A stretch of DNA of 45,747 bases from UBA2160 sp964588665 (GCA_964588665.1 CAZPQQ010000022.1:1-45747), one strand, 5' to 3'; counted from the first letter of the stretch, positions 32,589-41,769 are shown. Numbers and translations: made by a program. Notes: generated from the letters alone by a model not told the origin.

Positions 32589-34655
32589 TCAGGACACTAA
32601 CGATCCGTGCTCGGTGCGCGCGATCACGTGGTCCTGCAATTCTTCGGGCAAATCCACGAAGACCGCGGAGAAGCCCCACACGCGAACGATCAGCGTCCGG
32701 AACTCCGGCGAATCGGGGTTCTCTCGCGCCCGGAGCAACGTGTCCCGGTCGATGACGTTGACCTGTAGGGTGGCCGCTGAACGCATCTTTAGGAAGGTGG
32801 TCAGTAGAGCCACGAATTTCTCGAAGGCGTCTTCGCCTTTGACGATGGCCGAATGCAGGGCGATGTCAAACACAGAGCCGTGCGAGGCTCTTGTCAGGTC
32901 CACCTTAGCCACGGATCGCAGGGCCGCCGTCGGGCCGCTCCTGTCCATGCCAACGGCCGGTGAGAAGCTGTTGGCCGTTAGCTCGCCTTTGCTCCTGCCG
33001 TCAGGCGAGGCCGGGGTGCTGCTCTTGCGGTGTATGCCGAAGGACATGAACCCGGGCGCCCATTTGCCGCCGGGCCCCTCGCGGTTGCCTGACTTTTCGT
33101 GAACGCCGTCGCAGAAGAACTCGGCGATCTCCGTCACTATCGCATCGACGAAATCGTCGTCGTTGCCGTATTTGGCGGTTCGATTCTTGAGCGTCTGTTG
33201 CAGCGGTTCGTAACCTTTGTAGTCGGCATTCATGGCGTCGCGGAGCTCGTCCCACGTAAGGGCGCCGTCGTCGAAGATTAGCTTCTTGATGGCGGCCAGA
33301 CCGTCCGCGGCGTTGCCGACCTGAGCCAGAATGCTGCCGTTGATGGCGTATCGAGCGGCCTCAGGAGACGCCTGTCCCAGGCAATCCTCGATGCTGGCGG
33401 CGAAGAAGGGGAAGGTGATCGGGCGCGCCGGACCAAGCTCAACCGGCATCAACGCGGCCAGCCTGGCCTTGTAGTCCCCCATCACGTCGTCGAATGTCGA
33501 GTAGCGTTTGCTTTCGGAATCGAAGACAAGTTCATTCAGTACAGGCAGGGCGTCGTGCACCTTGAACTTGATCGTGCCTTTGCCCCCCATAATCAGCTCG
33601 GAGCAGCCGTCGTTGCAGTAGTCTCTGGCTTCCTCCAGGGAGATGCCAAGTTTTACCAGCGATGGCACGGCGACCTCGTCGTTGAACATCGCCAGGGTGT
33701 TGGCGCCTTTCGCCAGCGCCCGACCGCAGGCGCGCACCAAGTCGGAAGGCGACCCTGGGAAGAACCTCACGTTGATCTTGGGTTCGGGCAACATCAGCTT
33801 CCCGGACGCCTCGATGCACATGTAGGTAAGCTCGTTGGAGGCGTCGCGACCGTCGGTGGTCTGGCCTGCCAGCGATATGTTGCGCAGGGTGTCGTTGTCG
33901 GCGAGGCGGGCCTCCGGGAAATGGTTGAGCTTGACGAAGAGGCACTCCAGGAGTTCTTGTGCCTGTTCTCGGTTAATCCGATTCTGTTCGACGTCTCGCT
34001 GGTAGAACGGGTACATCCACTGGTCAAAGCGCCCGATGCACCCGCGACCGCCGAAGACGCGTACGAACTGCAAAAGTTGGAGCGCGGAGTAAAAGGACGC
34101 CGGAGCGCCGGTCGCCAACTCGTCGCAGATCTCGGATATGCGCACCAGCTCCGATCTCCGGATCGGATCGCGTTCGACCGAGGCCATGTGATCGGCTTGT
34201 CCAGCGAATCTTTCGACGTACTGGCAGGCGGCGTCGTAGGAGATCTCCACCGCACGAAGGAAGTCGCGGGCGGCCGGGTCGGTCTCGCCCTGAAGTCTGT
34301 CCCGTGCCACGTCGCGCATCCCGGGCAACCCTTTGGCCACGAGCATGGCGTGACCTGGCGGGTAGTGAGGGTCGTATTCTCCGAGATTGATCTGCTCGGC
34401 AGCCTCGGGAGTCGCCAGACACGCGCCGACGATCAACTCGCCCGGTTGAATGAACGAGTCGCTGGCTTCCAGCAGGCTCGCGAAGTCCTGGGCGTGGCCG
34501 GTCAGCGTATCTTCGCCGCTGCCCAAAACCGGTCTGCGGACCATCGCCGCTTCGTGGGTCTTCTGCCAGTGCATTTCCCGTAGCTGATGGATGCGGCTGT
34601 TCGGGTCGAGGACCAGGCGCTCGTTGTCCGCCATGGGTCGGGTTGTCGTCAGCAT
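32589..34655 (-). CDS. Glycyl-radical enzyme (PFL-like lyase/dehydratase, substrate unknown)
   Basis: 688 aa. Oxygen-sensitive radical enzymes of this family cleave C-C, C-N, C-O or C-S bonds. The active-site Cys351 lies in NDGCSELIMGGKG and the C-terminal glycyl-radical site is Gly661 in RVWGFSAVF, followed by LPEELQDHVIARTEH. The barrel motifs AVGMDRSGPTAAL and NPDSPEFRTLIVRV are in place. Shorter than many members (about 750-850 aa), with a short N-terminus. The start is the ATG at 34655 because GGAG lies about 10 nt upstream; an ATG at 34670 is also open. It is not a classical pyruvate formate-lyase, which has two adjacent active-site cysteines. Divergent from its activase. Confidence 0.92.
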   Translation of the reverse strand: MLTTTRPMADNERLVLDPNSRIHQLREMHWQKTHEAAMVRRPVLGSGEDTLTGHAQDFASLLEASDSFIQPGELIVGACLATPEAAEQINLGEYDPHYPPGHAMLVAKGLPGMRDVARDRLQGETDPAARDFLRAVEISYDAACQYVERFAGQADHMASVERDPIRRSELVRISEICDELATGAPASFYSALQLLQFVRVFGGRGCIGRFDQWMYPFYQRDVEQNRINREQAQELLECLFVKLNHFPEARLADNDTLRNISLAGQTTDGRDASNELTYMCIEASGKLMLPEPKINVRFFPGSPSDLVRACGRALAKGANTLAMFNDEVAVPSLVKLGISLEEARDYCNDGCSELIMGGKGTIKFKVHDALPVLNELVFDSESKRYSTFDDVMGDYKARLAALMPVELGPARPITFPFFAASIEDCLGQASPEAARYAINGSILAQVGNAADGLAAIKKLIFDDGALTWDELRDAMNADYKGYEPLQQTLKNRTAKYGNDDDFVDAIVTEIAEFFCDGVHEKSGNREGPGGKWAPGFMSFGIHRKSSTPASPDGRSKGELTANSFSPAVGMDRSGPTAALRSVAKVDLTRASHGSVFDIALHSAIVKGEDAFEKFVALLTTFLKMRSAATLQVNVIDRDTLLRARENPDSPEFRTLIVRVWGFSAVFVDLPEELQDHVIARTEHGSLVS

Positions 34656-34827
34656 GGTCTCTGTCTCCATCGATTATTCATGTTCCAAGCCGCCACCGCC
34701 CCATTCGGAGCTAGGATATGCTATTTTGTGCAGGATTTCCATCTCATCACACTCAGCGCGTCCAACGGGCTAGTGGCGGCCTCCGTCCAATCGGCGGCAG
34801 GTCGTAGATTTACGGAGTGCACGACGT

Positions 34828-35790
34828 ATGGCCCCCGATCATATTGAGACAGCCGTCAGATCGAATATGCAGGCATCGAGGCGCACCGGCCGCGTGTTCG
34901 ATATTCAACGATTTTCCATCCACGACGGGCCGGGCATCAGGACCACGGTGTTCCTGAAGGGGTGCCCTCTCCGGTGTCTTTGGTGCCACAACCCGGAAGG
35001 CATACACACCGAGCCATTGCTGTCGTTCGCCGCGGACAAGTGCATCGCCTGCGGCGTTTGCGTCGAAGCCTGCCCCAACCAGGCGCACGTCATGGACGAG
35101 AACGAGGCTCACTTCTATCTCAGAGAAAAGTGCACCGCCACCGGGAATTGCGCCGAAGTGTGCCCGCCGCGAGCGCTGGAACTGGTCGGGAAATATGCCT
35201 CGGCGGACGAAGTGCTTGACCAGGTGCTGCGAGACCGGTTGTTTTACGAGAGTTCAGGCGGCGGCATGACCCTGTCGGGCGGTGAACCGCTCCTCCAGAT
35301 CGATTTCGCCGAAACGCTGTTGCAAAGAGCGAAGAAGGCAGGCGTGCACACCGCCGTGGAGACGGCAGGGCATGTCACATTTGACAGGCTTGCCCGAGTG
35401 GCGCCGCACACCGATCTGTTTCTGTGCGACGTCAAGGATACGGACGATGCCACACACCGTAAGAACACCGGAGTTCCGATCAAGGGCATCTTGGACAATC
35501 TGGTCGCACTTCACGACTCGGGCGCGTCCGTGCTCGTGCGCTTGCCGATAATCCCCGGATTGAACGACCGTCAGGACCACTTCCAGGAAGTGGCCCGCAT
35601 CGTCGAACCCCTCTCCAACCTGTTGGGCGTCGAGGTGATGCCGTACCACAGCCTGGGCGTCGGCAAACGTCCGCGGTTCGGCCTGGAGTCGGACGGCAGC
35701 GTCGATCCGGAGCCGCCGAGCCAGGAGACCGTCGCCGGCTGGGTAAACTCGCTACGCGACCTGGGCGTCGAGGTCGTCAACGAGACGTAG
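34828..35790 (+). CDS. Glycyl-radical enzyme activating enzyme (radical SAM)
   Basis: About 320 aa. Uses S-adenosylmethionine to place the glycyl radical on its partner. Radical-SAM cluster C46-x3-C50-x2-C53 in GCPLRCLWCHNPEG, preceded by RFSIHDGPGIRTTVFLKG. An inserted pair of ferredoxin-type clusters follows: CIACGVCVEACP and, more divergent, CTATGNCAEVCP. TLSGGEPLLQ is the SAM-binding GGE motif. This three-cluster design is typical of activases of dehydratase/lyase-type glycyl-radical enzymes rather than of PFL. Divergently transcribed from the enzyme with a 172-nt shared upstream region. An ATG at 34867 is an alternative start. Confidence 0.94.
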   Translation: MAPDHIETAVRSNMQASRRTGRVFDIQRFSIHDGPGIRTTVFLKGCPLRCLWCHNPEGIHTEPLLSFAADKCIACGVCVEACPNQAHVMDENEAHFYLREKCTATGNCAEVCPPRALELVGKYASADEVLDQVLRDRLFYESSGGGMTLSGGEPLLQIDFAETLLQRAKKAGVHTAVETAGHVTFDRLARVAPHTDLFLCDVKDTDDATHRKNTGVPIKGILDNLVALHDSGASVLVRLPIIPGLNDRQDHFQEVARIVEPLSNLLGVEVMPYHSLGVGKRPRFGLESDGSVDPEPPSQETVAGWVNSLRDLGVEVVNET

Positions 35791-35856
35791 CTCGGCGCGC
35801 GACCCGATCCATTGAGATGTGGCATGACTGGCGACGCCGATGTCGGGTGACGCCGG

Positions 35857-36489
35857 CTAATCAGCGAGCAGCGCCGAGACCCGCTCCCAGATGGCGTCCG
35901 TCAGTTCGGGCTCGGGGAGCGTCGCATCCAGAACGAGCCAGCGGCGCGGGTCATTTTGCGCCTGCTCCAGATACCCTTGCCTGACCCGAAGGTGGAAGTC
36001 CGAATCCTCTAGTTCGATGCGATCCAGCGCAGATCCTGCTTTCCTGCTGAAACCCTGGTCGGGCGACAGGTCAAGCAAGATAACGAGATCGGGCTCGAGT
36101 CCGGTGGTCGCGGTCGAGTTCAGCGTCTCGATCGTCCGGAGATCGACGCCTCGCGCGTGGCCTTGGTAGGCAACAGTGGAGTAGATGTACCTGTCGCAGA
36201 CGACGTCCTGACCACTTTCGAGGGCCGGTGCGATGACTGTCTCGACCAAGGCAGCCCTAGCAGCGTTGAAGAGAAACAGCTCGGCCAACGGTGTGAGGCC
36301 GCTGCCGGTCTTGACCCACTCTCGGACGCTCTCCCCGGTCGGCGTGCCGCCCGGTTCGACGGTCAGCCTGACATCACGCCCAGCTTCAGTGAGCCTTCGC
36401 GCCAGCTTGGCGCTCTGGGTGGTCTTGCCGCTGCCTTCGACTCCTTCGAAGACGACGAATATCCCTGTGGACGCTGTTTCACTCGACAT
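35857..36489 (-). CDS. tmk: Thymidylate kinase
   Basis: 210 aa, phosphorylates dTMP to dTDP. P-loop FEGVEGSGKTTQ at about 14-25, the DR(Y/H) motif CDRYIYSTVAYQG near 97-109, and a LID region around FSRKAGSALDRIE. Phe-Val-Val-Phe-Glu at the start of the core and the normal length make this secure. ATG at 36489. Convergent with the activase gene across 66 nt. Confidence 0.96.
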   Translation of the reverse strand: MSSETASTGIFVVFEGVEGSGKTTQSAKLARRLTEAGRDVRLTVEPGGTPTGESVREWVKTGSGLTPLAELFLFNAARAALVETVIAPALESGQDVVCDRYIYSTVAYQGHARGVDLRTIETLNSTATTGLEPDLVILLDLSPDQGFSRKAGSALDRIELEDSDFHLRVRQGYLEQAQNDPRRWLVLDATLPEPELTDAIWERVSALLAD

Positions 36490-36648
36490 ATCTTTGCGGT
36501 CTCACTGCGGTCTTGACTCGCCGGTATGTTCGAAGATTCGCTCTGAGTCCCGATACAGTCGGGATGGCGTCCGCACATCGGGCAATGCATTTGCAAAGTA
36601 GCCGTGACGCTGCGCCATATCAGAGTCAAGAGTGCCCTGCGCAGATCC

Positions 36649-36678
36649 GTAGGGGAGGGTTTCAAACCCTCCCGCCTG
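36649..36678 (+). repeat. Palindromic intergenic repeat, copy 1
   Basis: Begins GTAGGGGAGGGTTT, centre TC, then the reverse complement AAACCCTCCC and CCTG. The same 30 bases, with one extra G, recur inverted at 36753-36783. REP/MITE-like structure. Confidence 0.75.
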
Positions 36679-36752
36679 GTTTCGAGGACATGACTTGTCG
36701 TCACGCGGGTACAACACGCTCACTGATATTTGGACGCTGCTTATACATGCGA

Positions 36753-36783
36753 CAGGCCGGGAGGGTTTGAAACCCTCCCCTAC
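36753..36783 (-). repeat. Palindromic intergenic repeat, copy 2 (inverted)
   Basis: Reverse-complement copy of the element at 36649-36678, 30 of 31 bases matching. The two copies bound a 135-bp unit that could fold into a large hairpin. Confidence 0.75.
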
Positions 36784-36908
36784 AACCAAATCTTCCATTG
36801 CTGTCCACTCTCGTTAGATCCCGACTGGTCTCGGACCGGCAATAGGCGGTTTGGCGCAAAGAAATCACATTGCGTCACAACGCCGCATACAAGAGCCGTC
36901 GCTTGTAA

Positions 36909-36949
36909 ATCCCGACGCATCTATCTGGGAATGCCTGCTTTGTCGGGAT
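36909..36949. repeat. 8-bp inverted repeat with TCCCGA/TCGGGA arms
   Basis: ATCCCGAC (36909-36916) and GTCGGGAT (36942-36949) pair perfectly across 25 nt. The same TCCCGA/TCGGGA core forms a smaller hairpin at 36548-36564 in the same intergenic region. Confidence 0.5.
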
Positions 36950-37013
36950 CTGCGAAAGGGTCGCCGAAGAGCATCTGCCCGTCAAGGGTGTTTACGCGCC
37001 AAGACACCGGATG

Positions 37014-38588
37014 CTAACGGGCGTAGAACACCACGTGGCGGGCGGGCTCTCCGCCGCTGCTTGACGACACCAGACCGTTTTTCTCGGCGATTTCATGCTG
37101 GACGTGCCGGATGTAGGCGCCCTGAGGGTTCAGTTCCACCTCGTGCTCGCCGCCCTGGATCCGCGCGGCGGCGTTCTCCGCCTCCCGCGTGGCGATGTCC
37201 AACATCTTCGTTCGGCGCGGACTGTTGGTCTTTCGCGTTATGGCCTGGATGAACTGTTCGATCTGGGGCGTCGTATTGCGTCGGAGCACGTAGACTGGCT
37301 TGCCTCGTTGCTCGGCGAGCTGGAGCGCCTGGGTCTTCCGTCGGTAGTAGTTCTTCGTCGTCAGCAGCAGATCCGCAGAGTCGATGTCGTCCACCAACTC
37401 GACCGATGCGGAAGTGACTTTCACCACCTGTTGCAGCTTACCCTTGTTGACTCCATAGGGCATGATGTGGGTGATCGGGACCGGCGGTTGGTCCGGCTCC
37501 TCGCGGACGTCCGATTCATGGTCGTCGCCGCTATACGGATGGCTGGCGTATTGGGGCATGCCGCCGTTGGTCGACGGACGCCTGGTCTGCGGTCTCGACC
37601 TGGAAACGGAGCCGTCAGCCTCCAACACCCGGCGCTCGGGCGATATGGGGAGTCCGCGAAGCATCCTGTCGACGGTTTCCGAAACGTCGGAGTGGACGAC
37701 CACGATGTTCCAGCTCTGAATTTCGACGAGTATGTCGAAAGTGGGCGGCCCTCTGCGCTCCAGGACCGTCTTCTGGGTGCGACGGCGGCGGGCCTCAATG
37801 TCGCCCAGGGTAACCGACTGTATGCCGCCAACCAAGTCGGCCAGAGTCGGGTTCATGATGAGATTGTCCAGGGTGTTTCCGTGGGCGGTGGCGACGAGCT
37901 GCACTCCGCGCTCGGCGATAGTGCGAGCCGCGTTGGCCTCGAGCTCGGTGCCGATCTCGTCGATGATAATGACCTCGGGCATGTGGTTCTCCACCGCCTC
38001 GATCATGACGTCGTGCTGACGCGCGGGGGAAGGGACTTGCATCCGACGGCTGCGACCGATGCCTGAATGCGGGATGTCTCCGTCGCCGGCAATCTCGTTG
38101 GATGTGTCGACCACTACGACTCGCTTGTCGGCGCCGTCGGCCAAAACTCTCGCGACCTCTCGCAGCATCGTGGTCTTGCCAACGCCGGGCTTGCCCAACA
38201 GCAAGACGCTTTCGCCGGTGAGCACCAGGTCTTCCACGGCCCTGACGGCGCCGTAAACCGCCCTGCCCACCCTCAACGTGAGGCCGATGATGATGCCCGC
38301 GCGATTGCGGATCGCCGAGATTCTGTGTAGCGTGCGTTCGATCCCGGCTCGGTTGTCTCCGCCGAACTGTCCCACCCGTTCGATCGTTTTGTCGAGCTCT
38401 TCTCGTAAGACTTCACCCGAATCGAGAAGCATGTTCTGATCCAGGAACCTCGCCTCGGGGACGCGCCCCAAGTCCATGACGACTTCCAGCAACTCGTCGA
38501 AGTCAGGATGCTCTTTCAACGGCTCCTTGACTCGGGCGGGGAGCATGTCGATCAGGACTTCCAGCTCGGTTTCGGTTCTATCTAGCAC
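37014..38588 (-). CDS. R3H domain AAA ATPase (Ycf45 / SpoIIIAA-like)
   Basis: 524 aa. The ATPase core has Walker A LGKPGVGKTT at about 131-140, the motif VVDTSNEIAGDGDIPH, Walker B EVIIIDEIGTE and ATAHGNTLDNLI. This is the arrangement of the Ycf45/SpoIIIAA secretion-type ATPases. A variable, charged linker (about 330-370) follows, then a module with LLLTTKNYYRRK and a C-terminal R3H single-strand nucleic-acid-binding domain (GAYIRHVQHEIAEK) at about 455-524. Start GTG at 38588 with GGGAGGTGG upstream. Homologues occur in cyanobacteria, Chloroflexota and Firmicutes; the cellular role is not established. Confidence 0.9.
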   Translation of the reverse strand: MLDRTETELEVLIDMLPARVKEPLKEHPDFDELLEVVMDLGRVPEARFLDQNMLLDSGEVLREELDKTIERVGQFGGDNRAGIERTLHRISAIRNRAGIIIGLTLRVGRAVYGAVRAVEDLVLTGESVLLLGKPGVGKTTMLREVARVLADGADKRVVVVDTSNEIAGDGDIPHSGIGRSRRMQVPSPARQHDVMIEAVENHMPEVIIIDEIGTELEANAARTIAERGVQLVATAHGNTLDNLIMNPTLADLVGGIQSVTLGDIEARRRRTQKTVLERRGPPTFDILVEIQSWNIVVVHSDVSETVDRMLRGLPISPERRVLEADGSVSRSRPQTRRPSTNGGMPQYASHPYSGDDHESDVREEPDQPPVPITHIMPYGVNKGKLQQVVKVTSASVELVDDIDSADLLLTTKNYYRRKTQALQLAEQRGKPVYVLRRNTTPQIEQFIQAITRKTNSPRRTKMLDIATREAENAAARIQGGEHEVELNPQGAYIRHVQHEIAEKNGLVSSSSGGEPARHVVFYAR

Positions 38589-38710
38589 TTGGCCGCGGCC
38601 ACCTCCCGATTAGATGCTTCAGCGGCGCCATTTCAGCTAACCGTTCTCCACATTTGTATTCTACAACGCGTCCGCTCTCAGGCCAACCGCGCCATGCCGT
38701 CGTGCTCGGT

Positions 38711-39664
38711 TCAGGGACCCTCGACAGATGCGAACGCGGACCGTCCGCGCTGCAGTTCGGCCGCCGTCTTCCCTGTGGTCTTGACCAAAGTGACAAACTG
38801 GTCGACAGGCTCGAAGCTCGTTGCCACCAATGCTGCCTGAAAACCTGTTTCGTGCTCGGGCGCCAGGCAATGGACCGTCTTTGCACTGGCCAAGCCTTTG
38901 AGTCCCGAATCCACAACGTCTTGCATGATGGCTCTGTCATCCACGTGGAGGGCGACGGCCAGATGGCCGTTTGACCTCCGGCGTGCCGAGCGAACCCAGC
39001 CGCGAATCTCGTCCGCCTTCTCGAAAACATGCTCAACAGGTCTTCCGGGCGGCCGTTCTTGCGACGCTCGCCACTGGTCGAACGTCATTCCGGTCAGCCG
39101 TCGCACGGAAACCGGAACGGTGGCATTGTGCAGGCGGAACAACCCGTAATCGTCTCTTGGCTCTTTTTCGCGCAGCCGCGAATCGGCGTCGAACAACGAC
39201 CCCGATCGCGATCCGCTTGGCATCGGACTGCCTCGATACAGTGTCTCGCGGAAACAAGGGAAGAATCCGCTTCTCCTCGCCGCCTCGACAACCGGATCGT
39301 CGTCTTGAAGTCGAAGAAACACCCGCTCGGCGCCTTGCGACGCCGCGGCCGCGGTCGCCTCTTCGAGGAGCTCGGCCAGCGACTCAGATTGCACGGATGC
39401 CAGATGCAGACTCGTGACTTCCCAGCTTCCCAGTCCGGAGCGTGGGGCTACGACGACGATTCCATGAAGCTGGCTGGCTTCGGTCCAAACCCAGGCCGAA
39501 TCCACGGTCCGAGGGGACAGATGGAGCTTGGACAGGCGAAGGAGTGGATGCCAGTACGAACCGCGGCGCGGCAGGGCGCCCAACGTTACGGCGCGATTGG
39601 ATAGGCCCGCGGTCGACGCCACGGCGCAGCGGACTATGTCCAGCGAGTTGAACGACCTGATCAT
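38711..39664 (-). CDS. GNAT-like acetyltransferase (hypothetical)
   Basis: 317 aa. About residues 85-140 resemble the acetyl-CoA-binding half of a GNAT domain: LLEEATAAAASQGAERVFLRL, then VVEAARRSGFFPCFRETLY. This is the usual helix, strand and A..x.GF ending. The second half (from about 180) contains a further divergent alpha/beta region, possibly a second GNAT lobe. ATG at 39664. No catalytic residue can be assigned and the substrate is unknown. Separated by 122 nt from the downstream R3H ATPase gene on the same strand. Confidence 0.7.
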   Translation of the reverse strand: MIRSFNSLDIVRCAVASTAGLSNRAVTLGALPRRGSYWHPLLRLSKLHLSPRTVDSAWVWTEASQLHGIVVVAPRSGLGSWEVTSLHLASVQSESLAELLEEATAAAASQGAERVFLRLQDDDPVVEAARRSGFFPCFRETLYRGSPMPSGSRSGSLFDADSRLREKEPRDDYGLFRLHNATVPVSVRRLTGMTFDQWRASQERPPGRPVEHVFEKADEIRGWVRSARRRSNGHLAVALHVDDRAIMQDVVDSGLKGLASAKTVHCLAPEHETGFQAALVATSFEPVDQFVTLVKTTGKTAAELQRGRSAFASVEGP

Positions 39665-39797
39665 ACGAAAACTTCTGCTTCCGGAGCTCTCGTATTCGAA
39701 CCCATCCGATGCCGCCGCTTACGGGGCAGTCGTCGTGCAGGTCCGAGGTGTTTGGAGGTGCTGCCAACCAGGCTCCCCGATCCAAGGATACGACTGG

Positions 39798-40382
39798 TCA
39801 GGCGGCCTGTTCCACGATACTCAAGAAAAACGCGTGCATTCGGGCGTCGTCGGTCAATTCAGGATGGAACGAGGTCGCCAGCATGTTCGCTTGCCTAACG
39901 GCGACAGGACGCCCGTCAGCCAGAGACGCGATTACGCTCACGCCCTCCCCGACATGAACCACCGCCGGCGCGCGGATGAACACGGCGCGAAACGCGGGCC
40001 CTTGCAACGATTCGATCTCCAGGTCGGTCTCGAAGCTGTCCACTTGCCGTCCGAACGCGTTTCGGCTGACCTCGATGTTCATGAGATGCAGCGGGTCCGG
40101 TCTGCGATCCGCCAGCTTCTGTGCCATGACAATCATACCGGCGCACGTGCCCCAGGTCGGCATCCCGTCGACCAGGACGCGTTCTCTGAGCTTGTCGCGC
40201 ATGTCGAAGATATCGATGAGCTGGACGATGGTCGTGCTCTCGCCGCCGGGTATTATGAGCCCGTCCACTTCGTCCAGCTCCTTTGCCAGTCGTACTTCGC
40301 GAACCTCGGCGCCCAACGATTCGAGCAATCTACGATGTTCGAAGAAATCGCCTTGAATGGCGAGTATTCCGACTCTTGCCAA
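39798..40382 (-). CDS. pdxT: Pyridoxal 5'-phosphate synthase glutaminase subunit
   Basis: 194 aa, releases ammonia from glutamine for PdxS. GILAIQGDFFEHRRLLESLG is the family N-terminus. The nucleophile Cys is in TWGTCAGMIV, the oxyanion region in IIPGGESTT, and the His-Glu pair in TSFHPELTDD. The start is the TTG at 40382, one base after the pdxS stop. The open frame further upstream only reads through pdxS. Co-transcribed with pdxS. Confidence 0.95.
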   Translation of the reverse strand: MARVGILAIQGDFFEHRRLLESLGAEVREVRLAKELDEVDGLIIPGGESTTIVQLIDIFDMRDKLRERVLVDGMPTWGTCAGMIVMAQKLADRRPDPLHLMNIEVSRNAFGRQVDSFETDLEIESLQGPAFRAVFIRAPAVVHVGEGVSVIASLADGRPVAVRQANMLATSFHPELTDDARMHAFFLSIVEQAA

Positions 40383-40383
40383 G

Positions 40384-41283
40384 CTACCAGCCCCGTGTGG
40401 CGAGCTGCTCGGACTCTGGCATGGTTCGGATGTCCAATCCTGCCATGGCGTCGCCCAGACCTCGGGACACCTCAGCGATGATATCCGGGTCCTGGTAGTG
40501 GGTGGTCGCCTTGACGATGGCATCCGCCATGCGCTGCGGGTTCTGTGACTTGAAGATGCCTGAGCCGACGAAGACGCCATCGACGCCCAGTTGCATCATC
40601 AGAGAGGCGTCGGCCGGAGTCGAAATGCCGCCCGCGGCGAAGTTCACGACTGGCAGCGTGCCGAGGTCGTGGACCTCTTTGACCAGGTCGAACGGCGCCC
40701 GCAGGTCGCGAGCCGTCGCCATCAACTCAGCCTCGTCCATGCCCTGAATCCGGCGAATCTCGCCCATCACCTTGCGAGCGTGCCTGACGGCCTCGACGAT
40801 GTTCCCGGAGCCGGCTTCGCCTTTGGTGCGGATCATCGCGGCGCCTTCGCCAATGCGCCGGAGGGCCTCGCCCAGGTCCCGGCAGCCGCACACGAACGGC
40901 ACTTTGAAGTTCTCTTTGTCGATGTGGTTGTTCTCGTCGGCGGGGGTGAGGACTTCGGACTCGTCGATGTAGTCGACGCCCAGCGCCTGGAGCACCTGCG
41001 CTTCGGCGAAATGCCCGATCCGGGCCTTCGCCATGACCGGGATGGTCACCGCTTCGATAATGCCAATGATCATGGAGGGGTCTGACATTCTGGCCACGCC
41101 GCCGGCCGACCGAATGTCGGACGGGACTCGCTCCAGAGCCATCACGGCGCACGCGCCGGCATCCTCGGCGATCTTGGCGTGCTCGGCGGTTACGACGTCC
41201 ATGATGACGCCGCCCTTCAGCATCTGGGCCAGACCGGACTTAACCCGCCATGTTCCAGTCTCCGTAGATGTGTCAATCGCCAT
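40384..41283 (-). CDS. pdxS: Pyridoxal 5'-phosphate synthase lyase subunit
   Basis: 299 aa, dodecameric (beta/alpha)8 enzyme making vitamin B6 directly from ribose 5-phosphate, glyceraldehyde 3-phosphate and ammonia. Nearly invariant stretches are present: AQMLKGGVIMDVV, ACAVMALERVPSDIR, the lysine-bearing MAKARIGHFAEAQ, MIRTKGEAGSGNI and GVDGVFVGSGIF. GGAGG lies 7 nt before the ATG, and a very good promoter lies upstream. Normal length. Confidence 0.98.
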   Translation of the reverse strand: MAIDTSTETGTWRVKSGLAQMLKGGVIMDVVTAEHAKIAEDAGACAVMALERVPSDIRSAGGVARMSDPSMIIGIIEAVTIPVMAKARIGHFAEAQVLQALGVDYIDESEVLTPADENNHIDKENFKVPFVCGCRDLGEALRRIGEGAAMIRTKGEAGSGNIVEAVRHARKVMGEIRRIQGMDEAELMATARDLRAPFDLVKEVHDLGTLPVVNFAAGGISTPADASLMMQLGVDGVFVGSGIFKSQNPQRMADAIVKATTHYQDPDIIAEVSRGLGDAMAGLDIRTMPESEQLATRGW

Positions 41284-41329
41284 AGGTAGGCCTCCGTTCG
41301 TAATTCTGACAGTGGCTGCTTATGGCGAC

Positions 41330-41358
41330 ATTATACTCCCGCCCAATACCCATGACAA
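41330..41358 (-). promoter_or_regulatory. pdxST promoter
   Basis: Minus-strand TTGTCA (41353-41358), 17-nt spacer and perfect TATAAT (41330-41335), 47 nt before the pdxS ATG. Confidence 0.85.
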
Positions 41359-41463
41359 CGAACGCCTGGACGAGGACATTGCACCTGGATTTCGCGTGCG
41401 CTCCAGGCGGAAGTTGGTTGGCCGGGGCGGTGGGCGACAAGGTAAGTGGACTCAACCCAATCC

Positions 41464-41479
41464 TGTCATTCTGAATCCG
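41464..41479 (+). repeat. Dispersed repeat fragment TGTCATTCTGAATCCG, copy 2
   Basis: Exact 16-base match to 5034-5049, followed here by GAAGAATCTTGTCG from 41485. Likely a degenerate member of a genome-wide intergenic repeat. Confidence 0.5.
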
Positions 41480-41769
41480 CAGTTGAAGAATCTTGTCGCC
41501 TGCCGCACCTGGTTGTCTGCGGGGCCGTTCCGATTGCATCGGGATCGGATCGGCGAGAAGCCGTGAGCATATCGCTTTGAATTGATGACCATAGCGGCCA
41601 TTGCGTGGGACTCGGCGCCGCTGACTCGCCTCTTGTCGATGCGGCGATCGCCTCAGCGTTGACTCGAAACCGTCGCGACATGCCGAACACTCGTTACGGA
41701 CTGGTCACACGGTCAAAAACCGGTGTTACACTATGCCCCACGATTCGATAGGCGGCGAGGACGAAGCGA

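Larger units (their letters stand above)
36490..37013. other. Repeat-rich intergenic region
   Basis: 524 bp without a real gene. ORFs here encode phrases such as VGEGFKPSR, which are by-products of the palindromic repeats. It contains an inverted pair of palindromic elements (36649-36783) and several hairpins built on TCCCGA/TCGGGA (36548-36564 and 36909-36949). Confidence 0.7.
41284..41769. other. Divergent intergenic region between pdxS and the fused CoA-transferase
   Basis: 486 bp. Holds the pdxS promoter (41330-41358) and a dispersed repeat (41464-41479). No gene seen; a clear promoter for the rightward gene was not identified. Confidence 0.6.

Noticed and set aside
36502..36798. Minus-strand ORF of about 98 codons between tmk and the R3H ATPase
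   Set aside because: Its sequence is produced by the palindromic intergenic repeats, not by a gene.
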